From Gemmatimonadota bacterium (GTDB taxonomy: Bacteria > Gemmatimonadota > Gemmatimonadetes > Longimicrobiales > Gaopeijiaceae), in contig VXMI01000228.1 in assembly GCA_009841165.1 (NCBI GenBank), positions 1-41,521 of the forward strand: a DNA stretch of 41,521 bases, given 5' to 3'. The position numbers were made by a program, and so were the translations under genes. The stretch's first letter is position 1. Every line of letters begins with the position of its first letter. Shown here one piece after another: positions 22,730-30,341 of the stretch. The notes below the pieces were generated by a model. It had not been told where the DNA came from. It searched no databases and worked only from the letters and a program-made list of their open reading frames with translations.

Positions 22730-24529
22730 ATGAACAACACCGCAATCGAGAAGCGCACCTTCACGCAGGCCAGCCGGTCGACCGCCGGCCTGACGGCGCT
22801 GGCTCGCCGGGCCGCCGCGACCGCAATCGCCGCCCTCATCTCCTCCTCACTCAGCCCCGGCACCGAAGTGCTGGCTCAGGAGACGCCCGCTCCGGGACAG
22901 CAGGTCGCCCTCGTCACCGGCGCAACTTCCGGGCTTGGCCGCGAACTCGCGATCCGGCTGGGCGCGCGGGGTGACCACGTGATCGTGCACGGGCGGAACG
23001 TCGAGCGCGGCGCTGAAGTGGTGGACGCCATCAATGCCGCAGGGCCCGGGAGCGCGCGTTTCTACGGCGCCGATTTCGCGTCGCTCACCCAGGTGCGCGA
23101 GTTCGCCGAGACGCTGCTGGCGGACTACGAACGGCTGGACATCCTGATCAACAACGCGGGGTTCGGCTCGGCGCCCGACGAGCGGTGGGTCACCGAGGAC
23201 GGGCACGAGTACCGCTTCCAGGTGAACTACCTGTCGACCTTTCTGCTCACGCACATGCTGATGCCGCGGCTGCTGGCGAGCGTGCCGGCGCGGATCGTCA
23301 ACGTGTCGTCGGGTGCGCAGACGCCGATCGACTTCGACGACGTGATGATCGAGAACAATTTCAGCGGGCGGCGGGCGTACGCGCAGAGCAAGCTGGCGCA
23401 GATCATGTTCACGCACGACCTGGCGGAGCAGCTGGAGGGGACCGGCGTCGTGGTCGGTTCGCTGCATCCGGCGACCTTCATGCCGACCGAGATGGTCCGG
23501 CGGGCGGGGGCGACGCCGCGTTCCACGATCGCCGAGGGTGCCGACGCGACGATGCAGGTGGTCGATTCGGACGACTTCGAGAGCGGGCAGTACTTCAGCG
23601 GGCTCACACCGCGTCGCGCCAACGATCAGGCCTACGATCCGGAGTCGCGGGCCCGGCTGAGGGAGCTGAGCGAGGAGCTCACGGGGATCCGGTTCGAAGG
23701 ACAGGACCGCCGCAACCCCACGGCCGGGCAGCGTACCGAATTGCAGGCGCGCCAGGCGGCGATGGGGACCGCGCCCCGGCCCATCGAGGGCATCAATTCG
23801 ATCTGGATCGACGAGTTGACCTGGATGGAGGTGCGGGACGAGATCGCCGCGGGCAGGACGACCGCGATCATCGCGACCGGCGGGGTCGAGCAGAACGGCC
23901 CGTACATGGCGGGCGGCAAGCACAACTACGTCCTCGAGGCGATGTGCGACGCGATCGCGCGCGAGCTGGGCAACACGCTGTGCGCGCCGGTCATGAAGTA
24001 CGTACCCGAGGGGGATCCCGAGAATATTCGCTACCCCGGCACGCTGAGCGTTCGCCAGGAGACCTTCCGCATGATGCTGGAGGACGTGGCCAACAGCCTG
24101 AAGAGCCAGGGGTTCACCGACGTCGTATTCATCGGCGACAGCGGGGGCAACCAGAACGGGATGTCGGAGGCCGCGGACAGGCTCAACGAGCACTGGGGCG
24201 GTGAGGCGCGGGCACACTACATCGAGGAGTACTACCGCGAGGACATCTGGAGCTGCGAGTTCCTCAAGGAAGAGCTGGGGATCTTCCAGCAGCCCGACAA
24301 CTGTACCGCGACGCGGGACATGTACCACGACGACGTTCACTATTCATCGATCGTCGCGACCGTCGACCCGAGGCACATCCGCGCGCCGCAGCGGATCGCG
24401 GCGGGGCTCTACTCGATCAACGAGGTGGAGCTGGGGCCGGTGGAGCGGACGCTGGAAATCGGCCGGGCGCTGATCGAGTACCGCACGGAGATCACGGTGC
24501 GCGCGATACGCGAGGGCATGGTGCGATAG
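22730..24529 (+). CDS. exported SDR oxidoreductase fused to a creatininase-like domain
   Basis: 599 aa. The start at 22730 has AGGGAG 8 bases upstream. The N-terminus has ARRAAATAIAALISSSLS then VLAQ, which reads as a signal peptide. Residues 58-310 are a classical SDR with TGATSGLG (63-70), NNAG (141-144), Ser193/194 and YAQSK (Tyr217, Lys221), of the retinol-dehydrogenase type. Residues 355-599 are creatininase-like, but the canonical E-x-HG motif is VEQNG (387-390), the ligand Asp region is GGKHN, and the usual GHGGN is GDSGGNQ (469-475). E387 is the one canonical ligand kept. This domain is a close relative of both domains of the facing tandem protein. A catalytic SDR exported before folding is odd; it would need Tat export or periplasmic NAD(P). 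The substrate could be an amide or lactam processed by the two domains in turn. Confidence 0.8.
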   Translation: MNNTAIEKRTFTQASRSTAGLTALARRAAATAIAALISSSLSPGTEVLAQETPAPGQQVALVTGATSGLGRELAIRLGARGDHVIVHGRNVERGAEVVDAINAAGPGSARFYGADFASLTQVREFAETLLADYERLDILINNAGFGSAPDERWVTEDGHEYRFQVNYLSTFLLTHMLMPRLLASVPARIVNVSSGAQTPIDFDDVMIENNFSGRRAYAQSKLAQIMFTHDLAEQLEGTGVVVGSLHPATFMPTEMVRRAGATPRSTIAEGADATMQVVDSDDFESGQYFSGLTPRRANDQAYDPESRARLRELSEELTGIRFEGQDRRNPTAGQRTELQARQAAMGTAPRPIEGINSIWIDELTWMEVRDEIAAGRTTAIIATGGVEQNGPYMAGGKHNYVLEAMCDAIARELGNTLCAPVMKYVPEGDPENIRYPGTLSVRQETFRMMLEDVANSLKSQGFTDVVFIGDSGGNQNGMSEAADRLNEHWGGEARAHYIEEYYREDIWSCEFLKEELGIFQQPDNCTATRDMYHDDVHYSSIVATVDPRHIRAPQRIAAGLYSINEVELGPVERTLEIGRALIEYRTEITVRAIREGMVR

Positions 24530-24537
24530 GGGGCGGG

Positions 24538-24562
24538 CGGATCCGGTCGGGGGCCGGGTCCG
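24538..24562 (+). terminator. GC-rich hairpin after the SDR-creatininase gene
   Basis: CGGATCCGG at 24538-24546 and CCGGGTCCG at 24554-24562 can pair as a 9-bp stem with one G-T pair and a 7-base loop, starting 9 bases after the stop. There is no T-run, so if it terminates it is not a classical intrinsic terminator. It may instead protect the 3' end of the message. Confidence 0.3.
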
Positions 24563-24594
24563 TGCCCGTGCGCTGCCCGCGCAAGCCGCCGGCG

Positions 24595-24915
24595 TCAGGC
24601 GCCCGGCAGGCGGTACGAAACGGACTTCGCGACCGCTTCGTCGATGTTCTCGGCGGTCAGAAGAACGGTCACCGTTACCGTGAGCGCGCCCGCGGCGGCG
24701 ATGTTGAGCGAAAGCGCGGTCGCGGCGGCTTCGTCCGGAAGGTCGGCGATCAGGAAGAGATCGCAATCGCCGAAGGCGTAGTAGAAGCCTTCAAGGGTGC
24801 CTCCCACGCTCTCGATGGTGCTGCGCAGGGCGGCCTCGCGCCCGGTGCCTCCCTCGGCGAGCAGCCCCTTCAATCCCGACTGGGTGTAGCTGGTGCGGAA
24901 CATGTACTTGGCCAT
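24595..24915 (-). CDS. GYD-domain protein
   Basis: 106 aa. It matches the GYD family (MAKYMFRTSYTQSGLKGL, FYYAFGDCDLFLIADLPDEA, ALSLNIAAAGAL, VTVTVLLTAENIDEAV), small dimeric alpha/beta-barrel proteins of the ferredoxin-like type whose function is unsettled. It has its own strong ribosome site (AAGGAGG) and a promoter overlapping the 3' end of the tandem creatininase gene, so it can be expressed alone. It lies between the two creatininase genes, but a functional link is not shown. Confidence 0.8.
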   Translation of the reverse strand: MAKYMFRTSYTQSGLKGLLAEGGTGREAALRSTIESVGGTLEGFYYAFGDCDLFLIADLPDEAAATALSLNIAAAGALTVTVTVLLTAENIDEAVAKSVSYRLPGA

Positions 24916-24937
24916 GCGTCCTCCTTGTAAACACGGC

Positions 24938-24965
24938 TTTATATTGTGTCGTGTCCAGTTGTCAC
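24938..24965 (-). promoter_or_regulatory. promoter of the GYD-domain gene
   Basis: On the minus strand, GTGACA at 24965-24960, a 16-base spacer and TATAAA at 24943-24938, followed by AAGGAGG before the ATG at 24915. The -35 box lies in the last codons of the upstream creatininase gene. The short AT-rich stretch stands out from the GC-rich surroundings. Confidence 0.5.
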
Positions 24966-26761
24966 TGGCGATTCGCGATCCTTTGCTCGATCAGGCGCGC
25001 GGTGCGCTCGGCTCGGGCGTCTGAAATCTTGCGCCCGAGTTCCAGCGACCTGCCGAGATCGGCGATGGAAAACCCGTCGATGACCGCCTGGCCAGCCTTC
25101 ACGCGTGCAGCCCAGCGCACCGAGGCGGGGTCGTCGAGCATCATGTTGAGCGTGATGGTCGGATTGTCGTGCAGGCCGTCGCTGGCCATGTCTTCGGTGA
25201 CGGCACCGAGGTCGCGCAACACGTTCGGGCTGCCCGGGGGGGCGCGGTAATACTCCGGGATGAAGTGGACGACGGCCTCGCCGCCCCAGGCCTCGGTCAG
25301 AGCGGTGGCCACGTTGTCCATGCCGCGCTGGTTCCCGCCGCTGTCGCCGATCAGCACGATGTTCTCGAAACCGTGCATCTTGAGGCTGTGCGCGACGTCG
25401 GTGAGCACCGCCTCGAAGGTCTCCTGTCGCAGGCTGATGGTGCCCGGGCTGGTCATGTGTCCGCTGGGCGGATCGATGTTGCCCTCGGGCACGGTCTCGA
25501 TCACGGGTGCGCAGAGCGCGTTCCCGAGCATCTTCGCGATCGCGGGGCAATTGGCGCGGAGCACGTTGTTGTGCTTGCCCGTAACCAGCCAGGGTCCGTT
25601 GGGCTCGACGCCGCCAGTGGAGATGATGGCCGTGGTCTTGCCCGCCGCGAGCGCGTCGCGGACGTCCATCCAGGTCATCTCCTCGATCCAGACCGTGTTG
25701 ACCTCCCGCAGCGGGTTCGGCGTGTCGACGCAGTTGTAGATGTTGGCGCTGCACTGGCCGCCGCCCATCGAACGCGGATCGGGCGGTGGGCGCTGGCCGC
25801 CGCCCGGACGTCCCGCCTGCCCCCCGGCCGCGCGCCGCATGGCCGCGAACTGCGCCGACCGGTCGGGAGCGGGCAGGGTCCCCCGGTTGGCGATGGCCTC
25901 GCGGATCGCGTCGGCGGTGTGCTCGGCGCGGAACGCCACGATCTCGCGGGCCCGCTCGAGCGACTCGACCCGGTCCTCGATCGAGACGCCGTTGATCGTC
26001 GCCTTGCCCGCCGCGACGCGCTCGTCGTAGCGCACCGAGAACGGGTCGTCGTACAACATGTTGAGGGTGATGATCGGGTCGTCGTGCATGCCCTCGTTCT
26101 CGCCGGCCTCCAGCCCGCGGAAGGCCATGTAGCGCGTCACAGAGTTGTAGTCGTAGTACTCCTGCACGTGCGCCACGACGGCCGCACCCGCGAACTGCTC
26201 GTTGAGCCGCTCGGCCACGGCGCGCTGGCCGCCCTGGTTCCCGCCGCTGTCGCCGATGAAGATGATGTTGCGGAACCCGTGCATCTTGAGGCTGTGCGCG
26301 ACATCGGTCAGCAGCGCCTCGAAGGTCTCCTGTTGCAGGCTCAGGGTGCCTGGACTGGTCATGTGGCCGCTGGGCGGGTCGATGTTGCCCTCGGGCACCA
26401 GCTTGATGATCGGGGCGCACAGCGCGTCGCCGAGCTCGCGCGCGATGGCGTCGCAGTTGGCGCGCAGCACGAAGTTGTGCTTGCCCGTGGCGAGCCAGGG
26501 GCCGTTGGGCTCGACGCCGCCGGTGGGTATGATGGCCGTGGTCTTGCCGTCGGCCAGGGCGTCGCGAACATCCATCCACGTCATGTCCTCGATCCAGACC
26601 GTGTACGGCGCGGGGAGCGGGTTCGGCGTGTCGCGGCAGTTGTAGACGTTGGCCGCACAGTTGCCGCCGCCCATGCTGTTCGGATCGCGCTCCGGGCGCT
26701 GCTGGGCCGTGACTGCGGTCGCAGTGATGAGCAGCGCACCGATGAACAGGATGGTTCGCAT
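24962..26761 (-). CDS. secreted protein with two tandem creatininase-like domains
   Basis: 599 aa. Signal peptide MRTILFIGALLITATAVTAQ; GGAGG before the ATG at 26761. Domain 1 covers about 52-292 and domain 2 about 352-596, joined by a Gly/Pro-rich linker. Each is preceded by the same Cys motif (MGGGNCAANVYNCRDTPNPL and MGGGQCSANIYNCVDTPNPL), which suggests disulfides and an extracytoplasmic location. Creatininase-family enzymes hydrolyse cyclic and linear amides with two metals. Here canonical ligand positions are altered identically in both domains: GGVEPNG (E84/E386 kept, His to Asn), GKHN in place of the Asp region, and GDSGGNQ for GHGGN. A conserved HDD/HDN with TITLNM follows. Long near-identical DNA stretches in the two halves show an internal duplication. 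A codon-open extension to 27115 is the shadow of the amine oxidase gene. Confidence 0.82.
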   Translation of the reverse strand: MRTILFIGALLITATAVTAQQRPERDPNSMGGGNCAANVYNCRDTPNPLPAPYTVWIEDMTWMDVRDALADGKTTAIIPTGGVEPNGPWLATGKHNFVLRANCDAIARELGDALCAPIIKLVPEGNIDPPSGHMTSPGTLSLQQETFEALLTDVAHSLKMHGFRNIIFIGDSGGNQGGQRAVAERLNEQFAGAAVVAHVQEYYDYNSVTRYMAFRGLEAGENEGMHDDPIITLNMLYDDPFSVRYDERVAAGKATINGVSIEDRVESLERAREIVAFRAEHTADAIREAIANRGTLPAPDRSAQFAAMRRAAGGQAGRPGGGQRPPPDPRSMGGGQCSANIYNCVDTPNPLREVNTVWIEEMTWMDVRDALAAGKTTAIISTGGVEPNGPWLVTGKHNNVLRANCPAIAKMLGNALCAPVIETVPEGNIDPPSGHMTSPGTISLRQETFEAVLTDVAHSLKMHGFENIVLIGDSGGNQRGMDNVATALTEAWGGEAVVHFIPEYYRAPPGSPNVLRDLGAVTEDMASDGLHDNPTITLNMMLDDPASVRWAARVKAGQAVIDGFSIADLGRSLELGRKISDARAERTARLIEQRIANRQ

Positions 26762-26862
26762 GGCTTTTCCTCCGGGGTTTTCGATGGGTGGGAGATGAAC
26801 GCATCGTACGTCATCGGCGGGGCGCTCGCCAGCGCTCCAGCGGCCTGGCTTTCTGTGCGCGT

Positions 26863-28059
26863 TCAGCCCCGGTGAATCTCTCCCGCGGCTCTCAGCCCCG
26901 ACTCGATGGCGCCGTTGATCCATCCCCGGGCTGCGGAAATGTGCTCGCCCGCGAAGTGGACGGGTCCCTCGGGCCGGGCGAGGTCGGCGGCGAGCTGGCG
27001 GTCCTGGATGGGCGTGGGGTCTGCCCATGCGGCGCGGCTCCAGGGATCCCGCTGCCACGAGTGTGACACGCCGGACATCGCGTGGGCGGAGACGCCCGGC
27101 AGGAACTCGTCCCAATGGGCGAGGACCCGGGCGAGGCGGGCTTCGTGGTCGAGCGCGTCGAGTTCATCTGCGCGATCGCCGCGCACGTACGTGAGCAGGA
27201 TGCCTTCGGGGCCGGATGCGTCCCACGTCGGGTGCCAGAGTTCTTCGGGCCAATCGCTGGTGCCCCAGCCGTTCAGCCCTTCGGCCTCCCAGAAACGCGT
27301 CCGAAACCGGACGAGAACGCGCGTGGCGCTCTGGTAGCCGAAGCCTCCGTGCATCGCCTCGATCTTGGCGGCGGAAAGGGCCGGCGAGAACCGGATGCCG
27401 GACAGAAGCGGCACCGGCACGGTCACCAGCACCCTGTCCGATTCGTAGCTGTGGCCGTTGCCGGTGGTGATTCGAATCGTGCTCCCGGCCACGATTTCGG
27501 TCACCGGAGATGACGAGACCACCCGGTTTCCCAGTTCTGCGGCGAACGCGGCTGGCAAGCGGTCGCTACCGCCCAGGATCTTCACGAAGTCGGGCCATTC
27601 GGAGAGGAATGAAGTCGGCGGAAGGGTAGCCCGCGCTCCGTCCTGAACGCGAAGGAAGAGGCCGTCTTCCGGGTAGAAGCGGTCCGTCTCCAGTCCGAAG
27701 TGGCGCGCGTAACCCAGGGTGAGATCGTGCTCCGGGGGGATCCTTGCGGCGCCTGCCTCGGCGGAGTGCCCGGCGGCAAACGGGGCGCGCAGGGTGAGGA
27801 CGCGCCCTCCTACGCGCTCACGCGCTTCGAGCACGGTCACCTCGTGGCCCGCCCGGGAGAGTTCGTAGGCCGCGGCCAGGCCGGCCATTCCAGCGCCGAC
27901 CACGACGATGCGCATGGGCCTGCCGGTGGCGGCGAGCGCGCCGGGGGAGTCTTCCGGTTCGACGGGACTTGCGCACGCTACCAGACCCAGTCCCGTCAGT
28001 CCGCCGAAGCGACGAACGAATTCGCGTCGGCTTACCGATTCAACTGCACAGCCGCGCAC
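26863..28059 (-). CDS. flavin amine oxidase family protein, Tat lipoprotein
   Basis: 398 aa from a GTG at 28059 (an ATG at 28122 would overlap the upstream gene). Twin-arginine motif SRREFV at 10-15, a hydrophobic stretch, and lipobox-like LVAC (Cys29), so it is probably folded with FAD in the cytoplasm and anchored outside. FAD site: IVVVGAGMAGLAAAYELSRA and EARERVGGRVLTL. C-terminal flavin motif GPVHFAGEHISAARGWINGA. Family members oxidise primary or polyamines, or amino acids, giving aldehyde, ammonia and H2O2. The substrate cannot be told. It follows the exported protein gene ending at 28077 by 17 bases and is probably co-transcribed with it. Confidence 0.85.
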   Translation of the reverse strand: MRGCAVESVSRREFVRRFGGLTGLGLVACASPVEPEDSPGALAATGRPMRIVVVGAGMAGLAAAYELSRAGHEVTVLEARERVGGRVLTLRAPFAAGHSAEAGAARIPPEHDLTLGYARHFGLETDRFYPEDGLFLRVQDGARATLPPTSFLSEWPDFVKILGGSDRLPAAFAAELGNRVVSSSPVTEIVAGSTIRITTGNGHSYESDRVLVTVPVPLLSGIRFSPALSAAKIEAMHGGFGYQSATRVLVRFRTRFWEAEGLNGWGTSDWPEELWHPTWDASGPEGILLTYVRGDRADELDALDHEARLARVLAHWDEFLPGVSAHAMSGVSHSWQRDPWSRAAWADPTPIQDRQLAADLARPEGPVHFAGEHISAARGWINGAIESGLRAAGEIHRG

Positions 28060-28076
28060 GGCCGGCAGCTCACACG

Positions 28077-28976
28077 CTATCTGCCGAATGCGTACGAGAA
28101 GTTGACGATCGGCAAACAGCAACCACTATCTCCGTCGGCCCAGGCACCGAAGACCGCGACCTCTGTGGAAAAGCGGTCGCCCATGATGCGGACTCCACCG
28201 GAGAGGACGTAGCCCACTCGGTCGGGAAGGACATAGTTCTCCGAGATGAGCTTGATGCGGCGACTGACGCGGGTCTCGCCCCCCAGCATGAAAGCTGGCT
28301 CGTTGACAAGCTCGTCTCCCGAGTAGAAGTAGCCCAGTCCCGCGGACAGAGCCCGGTCCGTGTTGCCGAAGGTGCCCACCCCGTAAGCCACTCCGACCAT
28401 CTCGTCGTCGAAGAGGAAGACGAGCGTTCCGACGGATGCCTGTGCGGTTGGCGTGCGGACCACCTGCACTTTTGGAGCAAGGTAGAACGGCTCGAACTCC
28501 CCGAAGAGAACGGGTGCCCCGCCGGCCAGCGTGACACGGTCGGTGACGCCGACCGCAGCGAACGGCAGGACGATCACGTAGGTGCCGATGTACGATTCAC
28601 CCCGGGCAAGCGAGCGTCCGGTAGCGGTGAAGAACAGCCGGGTTCCGCCGGGATCCTCACTCCAGAATTCTCCGCCCTGGACGCGCCCACGGGCCGGAGC
28701 GATCTCCCGGAGCTGGGATCGGTCGACCTCGAGCCGCACGCCGCTCACGGTCACGAGGACGACCTGCTCCTCATCCAGTTCCGCGATGCTCGCAAAGAGC
28801 ACGGATCCGTCGCCGAGCTGAATCTCGTAGACGGTTTCGCCCGGATCGGGGATGTCCACCGCAACCTGGGCGCGGATCGCATCCGGCAGGAGCGGCGAAG
28901 CGACCAGGACCGGAGCGATGAGGACCAGGGCTCGCAAGGAATTGATGGCAGGCATCGGGAGGAATCTCATTGTCAT
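28077..28976 (-). CDS. exported beta-rich protein of unknown function
   Basis: 299 aa. Signal peptide: MTMRFLPMPAINSLRALVLI, a hydrophobic stretch and an IRAQ site. Residues about 40-95 have a short beta domain (YEIQLGDGSVLFASIAELDE; VVLVTVSGVRLEVDRSQL) resembling an SH3-like or PRC-like module. The remainder alternates hydrophobic strands with Gly/aromatic residues (GVAYGVGTFGNTDRALSAGL, YVLSGGVRIMGD) and ends in NFSYAFGR with a terminal Arg, like a small outer-membrane barrel. AAAGGA precedes the ATG. Not recognised as a named family. Probably first in a unit with the amine oxidase gene. Confidence 0.7.
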   Translation of the reverse strand: MTMRFLPMPAINSLRALVLIAPVLVASPLLPDAIRAQVAVDIPDPGETVYEIQLGDGSVLFASIAELDEEQVVLVTVSGVRLEVDRSQLREIAPARGRVQGGEFWSEDPGGTRLFFTATGRSLARGESYIGTYVIVLPFAAVGVTDRVTLAGGAPVLFGEFEPFYLAPKVQVVRTPTAQASVGTLVFLFDDEMVGVAYGVGTFGNTDRALSAGLGYFYSGDELVNEPAFMLGGETRVSRRIKLISENYVLPDRVGYVLSGGVRIMGDRFSTEVAVFGAWADGDSGCCLPIVNFSYAFGR

Positions 28977-29056
28977 GATTTCCTTTCGCGGTTATTCACC
29001 GAAGAACCAGCGGTCCCAGCTCCAACCTACGCCCTCGCGGGAAGGCGGTCACTACG

Positions 29057-30241
29057 CTACTGCGAGGTCCCAATCCCGCCGGCCGCAACACGGGATTCGA
29101 ACAGCGGCAGGTCATAGGCCCTGAATTGTGGCAGGTCCGTCTCGTCGGTCATGGCGCCGATCAATCGGCTGCCCCGCACGGCGTACAGCATGACCCCCGC
29201 AGGAAGGTCCACCGACGCCACATGGGTGCCGTCGCTGGCAAATGCCGCCCATTCGACGCTTGTGCGATCAGGCTTGCGTATTCCCAACCACACGCGCTTG
29301 CTGTCGTCCACAACCATGCCGAGGAGCGGCGGCCACTTGTACGGCGCGCCCTCGCGCAGCATGCCGGCAAACGTTCGCGAATACGCGTCCGCCGTCGACT
29401 TCAACTCGGCTCTGGTAACGTCAATTGGCAATGTCTCGTGCGAAAACAAGCGTCCGACCGATCCATCAACGTCGATCGCCATGGCCTCCAGAGCGAGCGA
29501 ATTGGCGTACACGACGGTTGAGCCGTCGAGAACCCGCACGAACGACCTGCCGCCGAAGGGATGTCGGGCGACATTCACGGCGCTCCCCTTCGTGTTTTGC
29601 ATTCGCTCGACCAGGACGTCACCTGACGGGAACGAGAACAGCGAGTCGATCCTGCTGGGATCCTCGCCACGAAGGTGTAGCAGGATGTCGACTCGCACCT
29701 GCCCGGCATCGGATCCGGAAGCCATGAAGGGAGGAAAGAACCAGGAGAGGTATCCCGGGGACCCGGGGAATCTCCACACACGGCCGTGGCGTATCTCCCC
29801 CCGTAGATCCTGGACGTAGGCGGGCTTGTCGCTCCCGGACGCGAATATGGACACGCGGTCGAGGGATCCATCGAATGCGAAGAGGCTGTCCCCCGGCAGT
29901 ATCTGGATGGCCGAAACACTCGTGAATTCGCCGGGACCCTCCCCTTCGCGTCCCACGGTGCGGTTGTAGCTCAGGTCCGGGTTGAGCACGATGACGCCCT
30001 TGGTCTGCAGGTCGTCGATGTAGACGTAGCCTCTGGAGTCGATGGCCGCATCGTCTATGTAGGAAAGCGGAGCGTCTACGCCGGATGTGGCGCCGAGGAC
30101 TGCCTCCAGCACCGGACCCTGCGCCCAGGGCCTGCGATCGGATTCGGACTCCCCGGACTCGTTGACCGGCCGATCGCCGGAACATCCGATGGTCAGCGCG
30201 AGGATTGGCGAAACGAGTGGAATCACACGGGACGGGAACAT
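29057..30241 (-). CDS. 6-bladed beta-propeller lipoprotein
   Basis: 394 aa. Lipoprotein signal with lipobox LTIGC (Cys20). The propeller core VGREGEGPGEFTSVSAIQIL (about 97-116) matches the other two propeller genes of the window, with later blades GYVYIDDLQTKGVIVLNPD and RVWLGIRKPDRTSVEWAAFA. Periplasmic or outer-membrane, ligand unknown. It has the best ribosome site in the window (TAAGGAGA, 7 bases before the ATG). Just upstream, GAACAA (30259-30264) and TTGTTC (30270-30275) form a perfect 6-bp inverted repeat next to it, which may be an operator or an mRNA hairpin affecting translation. Confidence 0.8.
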   Translation of the reverse strand: MFPSRVIPLVSPILALTIGCSGDRPVNESGESESDRRPWAQGPVLEAVLGATSGVDAPLSYIDDAAIDSRGYVYIDDLQTKGVIVLNPDLSYNRTVGREGEGPGEFTSVSAIQILPGDSLFAFDGSLDRVSIFASGSDKPAYVQDLRGEIRHGRVWRFPGSPGYLSWFFPPFMASGSDAGQVRVDILLHLRGEDPSRIDSLFSFPSGDVLVERMQNTKGSAVNVARHPFGGRSFVRVLDGSTVVYANSLALEAMAIDVDGSVGRLFSHETLPIDVTRAELKSTADAYSRTFAGMLREGAPYKWPPLLGMVVDDSKRVWLGIRKPDRTSVEWAAFASDGTHVASVDLPAGVMLYAVRGSRLIGAMTDETDLPQFRAYDLPLFESRVAAGGIGTSQ

Positions 30242-30249
30242 CGATCTAT

Positions 30250-30275
30250 CTCCTTACAGAACAAGAAGGTTGTTC
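30250..30275 (-). promoter_or_regulatory. strong ribosome site with adjacent hairpin
   Basis: Reading on the minus strand, GAACAA-CCTTC-TTGTTC (30275-30259) is followed within a few bases by TAAGGAGA and the ATG at 30241. The 6-bp perfect inverted repeat may bind a regulator or fold in the mRNA beside the ribosome site. Confidence 0.35.
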
Positions 30276-30341
30276 CGCACTACGGGTTGTATCCTGGCGG
30301 CGGTTTCCGGCCGTGCCCTGGGAGAGCTGCGCGGTCCGACG

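Noticed and set aside
22847-24340. 497-aa minus-strand ORF
   Set aside because: It lies antisense to the SDR-creatininase gene, which has clear catalytic motifs. It is a GC-rich third-frame artefact.
25169-26875. 568-aa plus-strand ORF
   Set aside because: Antisense to the tandem creatininase gene, with internal repetition that merely mirrors the duplicated domains.
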